10,155 bases of DNA from an uncultured Bacteroidales bacterium. GTDB lineage: Bacteria; Bacteroidota; Bacteroidia; Bacteroidales; UBA932. Within the stretch, counting starts at the first letter, position 1, and the number at the start of each line of letters is the position of its first letter. The position numbers and the translations under genes are program-made. The stretch covers positions 1 to 10,155 of the forward strand of contig CAMKTW010000041.1 of the NCBI GenBank assembly GCA_946415795.1, given 5' to 3'. This document shows, in pieces, positions 1-5,665 of this stretch. Under the pieces are notes generated by a model. It did no database searches. It was given only the letters and a program-made list of their open reading frames with translations, and was not told the DNA's origin.

Positions 1-33
1 ATAAGTACAAGTAGTTACATGCGAAACTTGTGA
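1..33 (+). CDS. Possible C-terminal tail of an upstream gene (partial)
   Basis: Frame 1 is open from the left edge to a TGA at 31-33 and would encode the peptide end ISTSSYMRNL. The stop sits one base before the next start, in the arrangement TGA-g-ATG. The next junction downstream (1526-1532) is TAA-g-ATG, so the pattern fits an operon that continues to the left. Ten codons are far too few to identify a family or to prove coding. An internal ATG at 19 in the same frame could also make this a five-codon leader ORF. Only sequence left of the window can settle it. Confidence 0.25.
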   Translation: MSTSSYMRNL

Positions 34-34
34 G

Positions 35-1528
35 ATGGCAAGGAATCCGTTTAAGCAGTTGGCAGGGGAGACCGCGATCTATGGCCTGAGCACTATTTTG
101 GCCAGGGTCGTGAATTTCCTTCTGGTGCCGCTTTACACCAATATCCTCTCCCGGGAGAACTACGGTATAGTCACGGAATTCCTTGCATATATCGCAATCC
201 TGCAGGTGATTCTGGCCCTTGGTCTGGAGACCGGTTGTTTCCGGTACGCACAGAAGGAGAAGGACGCCGCCGAAGGCGGGGATGCCCACGCCGATCCCAA
301 CCGCATCTTCTCCAACGCCTTTATGATTGTGCTGGGACTCTGCCTGGTATTCTTTGCAGGGGTGTCGCTCTTCTCCGGTAATATCTCCTCCGCGCTGGGA
401 TATGAAGGCTTTGGCAAGATCATAGTTTATGTGGGGGCTATCCTGCTGATAGATACCGTCACTGCGATTCTCTTTGCCCGCCTCAGGTATGAACACAAGG
501 CGCTCAAGTTTGCGGTTATAAAGACCCTGAAGATTTTCACCGAGCTGGGTGTGAACCTGCTGCTCTACCTTGCTCTCCCTAAATATCTGGCAAATCACGG
601 GACATCGCTCATCACATCATTCGTGAGTGCCACGCCCGACTTTACATACGCCATCTTTGCGATTCTGGTCAGTTGTATAGTGTGCCTGCTGATGCTCCTC
701 CCGGAGATCTTCCGTCTCCGCTTTACTCCCGACAAGAAGGTGAGCAAGGCGCTGCTGGTCTATTCCATACCGTTGATGCTCGCGGGGCTGCCTGGGGTTA
801 TGAACGACCTTCTGGACCGGGTGCTGATGCGCGGTCTCGACGGCGCCGCGTGGCGTGCCGACCTGGGCGTTTACCAGGCTGGCGTCAAGATAGCGGTGAT
901 AATGTCGCTTTTCGTGCAGATGTTCCGCTATGCCGCCGAGCCGTTCTTCTTCCAGCGGGAGAAACAGAAAGACTCCAAGACGCTCTACGCGCAGGTGATG
1001 ACATATTTCGTGGCCTTCTGTATGGCTGGCTTCCTGTTCGTGATGCTCTATATAGACGTTATCGGGCTGCTGCTGGGCAAGGATTTCCGCATCGGCCTGG
1101 AGATCACCCCGATAATGCTGATGGCCTATGTGATGCTGGGGATGCAGTTCAACATAAGTATGTGGTACAAACTCTCCGGCAAGACAGGATATGCGGTGTG
1201 GATTACCATGGCCGGCCTGGTGGTGACAGTCGTGATCAACGTCTTGTTTATGCCTCGCTACAGCTACCACGCGGCTGCCTGGGCCCATATAGCCAGCTAC
1301 TTGGTAATGATGGTGCTTTCGCTGGTGCTGGGCAACAAATACTATCCTATCCCATACAACTGGAAGAAAATACTGTTCTGCATTGTGTTTGCACTGGCTG
1401 TCTATGGAGGCTCGCAGTTGTTGCCGGAAATGAGCCTCTGGCCCAGGATGGGGGTACATACCCTGCTGATGCTGCTCTATCTGGTGCCAGTGGCACTCTA
1501 CCTTTACAAAACCAGAAAAACCGTTTAA
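35..1528 (+). CDS. Polysaccharide flippase, Wzx / MATE-MVF superfamily
   Basis: This is a 497-residue polytopic inner-membrane protein, probably translocating a lipid-linked oligosaccharide (O-antigen, capsule or another envelope glycan precursor) to the periplasmic face. I count about 14 hydrophobic segments, roughly at 13-33, 43-63, 94-113, 127-147, 158-180, 204-224, 240-258, 280-297, 322-347, 356-376, 386-405, 413-433, 445-461 and 474-491, the usual number for Wzx/MurJ-like transporters. The first helix region ends in VPLYTNILS, typical of Wzx-like N termini, and AEPFFFQ (301-307) after helix 8 resembles Bacteroidota flippases as I remember them. A short polar insert rich in Asp, Ala and Gly (about 76-90) sits before helix 3. 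The ATG at 35 follows a stop codon by one base, and dut starts one base after this gene's stop, so translation is probably coupled. No glycosyltransferases are in the window, so the substrate is unknown. MurJ, the lipid II flippase, is less likely but not excluded. Confidence 0.85.
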   Translation: MARNPFKQLAGETAIYGLSTILARVVNFLLVPLYTNILSRENYGIVTEFLAYIAILQVILALGLETGCFRYAQKEKDAAEGGDAHADPNRIFSNAFMIVLGLCLVFFAGVSLFSGNISSALGYEGFGKIIVYVGAILLIDTVTAILFARLRYEHKALKFAVIKTLKIFTELGVNLLLYLALPKYLANHGTSLITSFVSATPDFTYAIFAILVSCIVCLLMLLPEIFRLRFTPDKKVSKALLVYSIPLMLAGLPGVMNDLLDRVLMRGLDGAAWRADLGVYQAGVKIAVIMSLFVQMFRYAAEPFFFQREKQKDSKTLYAQVMTYFVAFCMAGFLFVMLYIDVIGLLLGKDFRIGLEITPIMLMAYVMLGMQFNISMWYKLSGKTGYAVWITMAGLVVTVVINVLFMPRYSYHAAAWAHIASYLVMMVLSLVLGNKYYPIPYNWKKILFCIVFALAVYGGSQLLPEMSLWPRMGVHTLLMLLYLVPVALYLYKTRKTV

Positions 1529-1529
1529 G

Positions 1530-1964
1530 ATGCACGTCAAGATAGTTAATAAATCGCGATATCCGCTGCCGCAGTATGCCACTGCACTCTCTGCCGGTAT
1601 GGATCTCAAGGCCAATATAGAGGAGCCCGTAACCCTGGGCAGCCTTGAACGCACTATGGTCCCCACCGGTCTGTTTATAGAACTGCCTGAGGGCTATGAG
1701 GCGCAGATACGCCCCCGCAGCGGCCTGGCCGCAAGGCACGGCATTACAGTGACCAATGCACCCGGCACCGTCGATGCCGACTACCGGGGTGAGATATGCG
1801 TGCTGCTGGTCAATCTTGGCAAGGAGCCGTTTGTTATCAATCCGGGCGAACGCATCGCACAGATGGTGGTTGCCCGTCACGAGCGGGTAGAGTGGCAGCC
1901 GGTGGATGTGCTGGCAGAGAGTGGGCGCGGAGCAGGCGGCTTTGGCTCAACAGGAACGAAATAA
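1530..1964 (+). CDS. dut: dUTP diphosphatase (dUTPase), trimeric type
   Basis: The product hydrolyses dUTP to dUMP and pyrophosphate in the cytoplasm, keeping uracil out of DNA and supplying dUMP for thymidylate synthesis. At 144 residues it has the usual length of the homotrimeric family, and all five signature motifs are present in order: SAGMDLKA (21-28), RPRSGLAARHG (61-71), GTVDADYRGE (79-88, where Asp82 matches the catalytic aspartate that activates water), PGERIAQMVV (105-114) and the C-terminal glycine-rich arm RGAGGFGSTG (133-142), which closes over the nucleotide. Nothing is missing. The start at 1530 lies one base after the flippase stop, and murF follows 18 bases after its own stop. 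The gene appears to be a housekeeping passenger in an envelope operon, and it gives no clue to the flippase's substrate. Confidence 0.97.
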   Translation: MHVKIVNKSRYPLPQYATALSAGMDLKANIEEPVTLGSLERTMVPTGLFIELPEGYEAQIRPRSGLAARHGITVTNAPGTVDADYRGEICVLLVNLGKEPFVINPGERIAQMVVARHERVEWQPVDVLAESGRGAGGFGSTGTK

Positions 1965-1982
1965 CAAATAACAGATATACTT

Positions 1983-3317
1983 ATGGACCTTAGAGGTAAT
2001 AAATTTAACGTAGAGAAGCTCTACAAGGTATTTCAGGATTGTAAGGGCTACACTACCGACACCCGCGACCTCTGTGGCGGCGAGATGTTCTTTGCATTGA
2101 AAGGAGATAATTTTGACGCCAATGAGTTTGCGGCTCACGCTATTGAGCGGGGTGCAAATTGTTGTGTCATTGACAATGTCCACATATGGGAAAACTGTGA
2201 TGAGACAATTGCGGACAAACTAATTATCGTTGACAACTCCCTGGAGGCTTTCCGGCAGCTGGCACGCTATCACCGGAGCCGCTTTGACATCCCGGTGGTG
2301 GGCATAACCGGCACCAACGGGAAAACTACCACCAAAGAGATGGTGAACGCCGTGCTCAGTGCGAAATATAAGGTTACCTGCACCCAGGGTAACCGCAACA
2401 ACCATATCGGCGTGCCGATGACCCTTCTGGAAATAACCCCTGAAACTGAAATCGCAGTGGTGGAGATGGGTGCAAACCATCCCGGGGAAATCACCGCTTC
2501 AGTTGAGCTGGCGATGCCCACCCACGGCCTGGTGACCAATGTGGGCAAGGCCCATCTGGAGGGTTTCGGCAGTTTCGAGGGGGTCAAGAAAACCAAGGGC
2601 GAGTTGTATGACTGGCTCAGCGAACATAATGGAATTGCCTTTTACGATGCCGATAACGACGATCTCTCTGAGATGGTGACCTCCCGCAAAGGGATGCAGC
2701 TGATGCCCTACGGCGTGGAGTACTCCGGAATGCACGTGCTGCGTACCTCCCGGGTGAATCCATATCTGACAATGGAGGTTGAGGTGGCAGACGTGGTGAA
2801 TCGCATAACCACCCGCCTGATCGGCTCTTACAACGCCACCAACGTGGCCGCCGCACTGGCGGTGGGTGGATTCTTCGAGGTCGATTTTGATGCTGCTGTA
2901 GCGGCCATCGAGGCCTACGTCCCCTCCAACAGCCGTTCCCAGCTGATTGATACAGGTCGCAACATAGTGATCCTGGATGCCTACAATGCAAACGCAAGCA
3001 GTATGAACGCAGCGCTGGACAACTTTGCGGCGACATCCTTCCCCAACAAGGTGCTGGTGCTGGGCGATATGCTGGAGCTTGGCAAGTATTCTGCAGAGGC
3101 ACACGCAGAGATACTGGCAAAGGCCCGCAAAATTACCGGCGAGATTTATCTGGTTGGCAACAGCGAGTTCAAGGCCGTTGCGGCTGAGGGCGATCTGGTG
3201 TTTGACACCTCGTTGCAGCTGAAGGAGTTTTTCCGCAAGCTTAAGCCGGAGGGTAAGACCATCCTGATCAAGGGTTCAAATGCAACCCGTCTTCCGCTTA
3301 TTATGGAGGTTCTTTAA
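1983..3317 (+). CDS. murF: UDP-N-acetylmuramoyl-tripeptide--D-alanyl-D-alanine ligase
   Basis: MurF carries out the ATP-dependent addition of D-Ala-D-Ala to UDP-MurNAc-tripeptide, the last cytoplasmic step of peptidoglycan precursor synthesis. The 444-residue length fits the family. The N-terminal substrate-binding domain (about 1-100) includes TTDTRDL (24-30). The central ATPase domain has the Mur-ligase P-loop GITGTNGKTTT (107-117), then GNRNNHIGVP (136-145), EMGANHPGEI (161-170) and NVGKAHLEGFG (186-196). The C-terminal domain starts near 315 and holds the MurF-typical DAYNANASSM (332-341), LGDMLELG (360-367) and KGSNATRL (430-437). The DAYNAN box and the lack of a meso-DAP or lysine recognition loop separate it from MurE and MurC. 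The first ~80 codons look more A/T-rich than the rest, which is common at 5' ends. It lies between dut and sppA (gaps 18 and 24 bases), probably in the same transcript. Confidence 0.97.
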   Translation: MDLRGNKFNVEKLYKVFQDCKGYTTDTRDLCGGEMFFALKGDNFDANEFAAHAIERGANCCVIDNVHIWENCDETIADKLIIVDNSLEAFRQLARYHRSRFDIPVVGITGTNGKTTTKEMVNAVLSAKYKVTCTQGNRNNHIGVPMTLLEITPETEIAVVEMGANHPGEITASVELAMPTHGLVTNVGKAHLEGFGSFEGVKKTKGELYDWLSEHNGIAFYDADNDDLSEMVTSRKGMQLMPYGVEYSGMHVLRTSRVNPYLTMEVEVADVVNRITTRLIGSYNATNVAAALAVGGFFEVDFDAAVAAIEAYVPSNSRSQLIDTGRNIVILDAYNANASSMNAALDNFAATSFPNKVLVLGDMLELGKYSAEAHAEILAKARKITGEIYLVGNSEFKAVAAEGDLVFDTSLQLKEFFRKLKPEGKTILIKGSNATRLPLIMEVL

Positions 3318-3341
3318 CGATTAATTATAAATCAAATACAA

Positions 3342-5129
3342 ATGAAAACTTTCTGGAAAATAGTATTCGGTTCGCTGCTGGGTTGCCTGGTGGCAATGCT
3401 CATCTCTTCATTTTTCTTCCTGGGGATGCTGGGCAGTATGGCCGGTCCCACACAGAGCTCTGCGCCTAAGAAGGGTTCTGTGCTCAGGATAGACAAGACA
3501 ATGACTTTCTGCGAGCGTGCAGTTGACGATTTATCTCCTATGGCACTGATGAATCAGAAGATGGGCGGCAAGATAACCATCCTGGATGCGGTGCGCGCAA
3601 TAGATGCTGCGGCCACCGACCCCGCCATCAAGTTCATCTACATCAACCCCGACGACCTCACAGTCACTGTCACACAGGCAGAGGAACTCAGGGCCGCCCT
3701 TTCCCGTTTCCGCGCAAGCGGCAAGGCTATAGTGGCTTATGGTGAGAATTTTACCCCGATATCATATTACCTCGCTTCCGTTGCCGACAAGGTGGTGATG
3801 AACACCGACGGGGAGGCGATGATTATGGGTGTCGCCAGCCAGTCTATGTTCATTAAAGACCTGCTGGACAACCTTGGAGTGGAGATGCAGCTTATCCGCC
3901 ACGGCAAGTATAAAGCTGCCGGCGAGATGTTTATCAAGAATGCTATGAGCGACGAAAACCGGGAGCAGCTGCAGGCTATGGTTGACGGGATATGGAAGAC
4001 AATGGCCGATGAGATATGCGCCAGCCGCGGCATTACCCGCGAGCAGCTGGACGGTTATATCTCCAATCTTGAACTTGAAAAGGCACAGAGTCTTCTGGAC
4101 CGCAAGCTGGTGGACACCGTTTATTACGCGGATCAGATGAAGGATTATCTGTGCAATCTGGCCGATGCGCAGAAGTTTGACAAGATCGGATTCGTGAAGC
4201 TCAACGACTATGCTCCGGGCCGCATCGCGCAGGCGTATAAGAGTAAGTCTAAAGATAAGGTGGCTGTGTTATACGCCAACGGCGAAATTGTGGTGGACGG
4301 AGATGAAGCCACGGATATCGTAGGCGCCAAGTTCGCAGCAGAAGTGGCCAAGGTCCGCGAGGACTCCACCGTCAAGGCGGTTGTTTTCCGCGTGAACTCC
4401 CCCGGCGGAAGCGTGGAGGCGGCGCAGTTTGTCCGCCGCGAGATTGAGTTGCTGCAAAAGGAGAAACCCGTCGTGGCCTCGTATGGCGACTATGCCGCAT
4501 CGGGCGGATACTGGATCAGCGCATCTTGCGACAAGATTTTCTGCGACAACTCCACCCTTACAGGCTCCATCGGCGTATTCGCCCTTGTTCCAAATCTGGG
4601 AGGCGCAGCAAAGAAGACCTTCAAGGTCAATGTCCAGAGCGTGAGCTCGCACCCTCACGGAGATATGTTAGGCGGAATGCGCAGCCTGGACGCTGCGGAG
4701 ACAGCTTATATGCAGAACTCCATCGAGGGGGTTTACGACGAATTCCTCACTATTGTGGCCAATGGCCGCAACCTCACCAAAGAGGCTGTGGATGATATCG
4801 CTCAAGGTCGCGTATGGTGCGGTTGTGACGCCTTCGGCATAGGTCTGGCCGACGAGAAGGGCGGTCTCTCGGAAGCAATCGCTTATGCGGCATCTCTCGC
4901 CAATCTGAGTGATTACAAGCTGGTAGAGTGCCCGACTCCCAAGACAACCTTTGAACGCCTGATGGAGATGGTGGACGGCTCGTCTGGCATAGCATTGTTC
5001 AACCGTCTTGAGAGCAAGACCCATTGGGAAGAGGCTCTGGCGCAGTTTGAGAAGGCATACGGCTTTTTGCGCACAGCAGAGCATACGACTATTTGGGCAA
5101 GAATGCCCTTTATCTCAGAGATTAAGTAA
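3342..5129 (+). CDS. sppA: Signal peptide peptidase SppA, long (67K) form
   Basis: SppA is an inner-membrane serine protease of the ClpP/crotonase fold that degrades signal peptides left in the membrane after secretion and helps clear membrane protein fragments. The 595-residue protein starts with one membrane anchor (about 7-31) and has two tandem peptidase S49 domains, as in the E. coli long form, rather than the single domain of the Gram-positive form. The catalytic dyad is split between the halves: Lys191 within HGKYKAAGEMF (188-198) in the first domain matches the general-base lysine, and Ser387 within AASGGYW (385-391) in the second matches the nucleophile. NSPGGSVEAA (352-361) is the conserved oxyanion-region motif, and LTGSIGVF (406-413) is also typical. 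The start at 3342 is preceded by an A/T-rich 24-base gap after murF. The His/Cys-rich gene starts only 6 bases after the stop, so that cassette may be partly co-transcribed with sppA. Confidence 0.96.
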   Translation: MKTFWKIVFGSLLGCLVAMLISSFFFLGMLGSMAGPTQSSAPKKGSVLRIDKTMTFCERAVDDLSPMALMNQKMGGKITILDAVRAIDAAATDPAIKFIYINPDDLTVTVTQAEELRAALSRFRASGKAIVAYGENFTPISYYLASVADKVVMNTDGEAMIMGVASQSMFIKDLLDNLGVEMQLIRHGKYKAAGEMFIKNAMSDENREQLQAMVDGIWKTMADEICASRGITREQLDGYISNLELEKAQSLLDRKLVDTVYYADQMKDYLCNLADAQKFDKIGFVKLNDYAPGRIAQAYKSKSKDKVAVLYANGEIVVDGDEATDIVGAKFAAEVAKVREDSTVKAVVFRVNSPGGSVEAAQFVRREIELLQKEKPVVASYGDYAASGGYWISASCDKIFCDNSTLTGSIGVFALVPNLGGAAKKTFKVNVQSVSSHPHGDMLGGMRSLDAAETAYMQNSIEGVYDEFLTIVANGRNLTKEAVDDIAQGRVWCGCDAFGIGLADEKGGLSEAIAYAASLANLSDYKLVECPTPKTTFERLMEMVDGSSGIALFNRLESKTHWEEALAQFEKAYGFLRTAEHTTIWARMPFISEIK

Positions 5130-5135
5130 TTACTG

Positions 5136-5609
5136 ATGAGGCTTTTTGGCAAGATAGCTACGGTTCTGCTGCTGATGGTTTACATCGCTGCATTCGTGGG
5201 GTTCCGGCTTCACGAATGTGCGGTGGATCATACTGTGGAGGTACTTAGCGTACTTGCCGATGACGCTTGCGAGGAGGTTCATCACCACCATTGTCACGAT
5301 GAGGCCCGCTGCGGTCACCATCACCATCATTGTCATAAAGACAGCGTCGATATTCCTGAAGATGGCAGTGCACAGATAGCAGAGGCCTGCTGCTGTGTCA
5401 ATTCGCTGTATGTCATCTCCGAGGCCCAGATAGCCTCAGACTGCGGTAACGACTTCTCCCCGGCAAAATGTCTGCCGGTGGCTTTTGCTTCCGCTGAAGT
5501 TTATCCGGCGAATCTGCCGGGCTGCGGGTCTTCCCCTGCATCTTGCGCTGCTCGTCGCGTCCTGAAGGGGTGTACAGCGCTCGTACTGTATTCTGTCAGA
5601 AGGGTTTAG
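5136..5609 (+). CDS. Small membrane-anchored His/Cys-rich protein, putative metal binder
   Basis: I do not recognise a characterised protein. The 157-residue product has a hydrophobic segment at about 7-23 (uncleaved anchor or signal peptide), so the rest is probably periplasmic. It is unusually rich in metal-ligand residues. HECAV (26-30) lies just after the anchor. A near-duplicated block follows at 49-67, where HHHHCH occurs twice 13 residues apart (49-54 and 62-67) with Cys59 between. Then come a CCC run (85-87) and further cysteines at 103, 112, 130, 137 and 146. The early H-x-C, the later CC and the short basic tail recall, from memory, the loosely defined Bacteroidota HYC_CC_PP family; that assignment is tentative. 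The ATG at 5136 lies 6 bases after sppA and leaves a complete anchor. A TonB receptor and an HMA protein follow, which supports metal binding, sensing or chaperoning. The metal is unknown. I checked other frames near the 3' end and saw no sign of a frameshift. Confidence 0.75.
   Translation: MRLFGKIATVLLLMVYIAAFVGFRLHECAVDHTVEVLSVLADDACEEVHHHHCHDEARCGHHHHHCHKDSVDIPEDGSAQIAEACCCVNSLYVISEAQIASDCGNDFSPAKCLPVAFASAEVYPANLPGCGSSPASCAARRVLKGCTALVLYSVRRV
5280..5342 (+). repeat. Imperfect tandem His/Cys coding repeat
   Basis: Two copies of a segment encoding HHHHCH (residues 49-54 and 62-67 of the small protein) are separated by D-E-A-R-C-G and an extra His. His codons alternate between CAT and CAC, so the DNA is not a simple trinucleotide run. 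Selection on the protein therefore seems a likelier cause than recent slippage. Confidence 0.7.
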
Positions 5610-5610
5610 C

Positions 5611-5642
5611 GTGCATTGTCCGCCCGTATGGCAACAATGTAC
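5611..5642. promoter_or_regulatory. Inverted repeat between the His/Cys gene and the TonB receptor gene
   Basis: Nine-base arms GTGCATTGT (5611-5619) and ACAATGTAC (5634-5642) are complementary at eight of nine positions (the 5613/5640 pair is G:T) and enclose a 14-base G/C-rich spacer. The repeat fills most of the 56-base gap and ends 23 bases before the receptor start. It could be an operator for a dimeric metal regulator or a hairpin in the mRNA that adjusts receptor expression. There is no T-run after it, so it is not a standard intrinsic terminator. I found no TAnnTTTG box in this gap. No regulator is encoded in the window. Confidence 0.4.
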
Positions 5643-5665
5643 AAACCCTTAATTGACAGAATATT

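Noticed and set aside
19..33. Five-codon leader ORF (ATG at 19, TGA at 31)
   Set aside because: The reading frame is also open to the left edge, so it cannot be told apart from the end of a longer upstream gene. It is reported only as a possible partial gene tail.
673..1545. Alternative + frame of 290 codons inside the flippase gene
   Set aside because: It is rich in Arg, Gly and Pro with no domain. The overlapping frame gives a coherent 14-helix transporter.
617..1666. Reverse-strand open frame (349 codons) across the flippase and dut
   Set aside because: Its translation is a His/Gln-rich, low-complexity sequence with no membrane or domain pattern, and both genes on the + strand have strong family evidence.
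2499..3104. Reverse-strand open frame (201 codons) opposite murF
   Set aside because: The murF motifs are complete on the + strand, and the antisense product shows no recognisable family.
5459..5609. Possible frameshift near the 3' end of the His/Cys gene
   Set aside because: I read the other two frames: one stops within a few codons of the region and the other gives no recognisable ending. The annotated frame ends in a basic tail that fits the family type.
5611..5642. Intrinsic terminator after the His/Cys gene
   Set aside because: The inverted repeat has a long 14-base loop, weak A/T-rich arms and no following T-run. It is kept only as a regulatory candidate.
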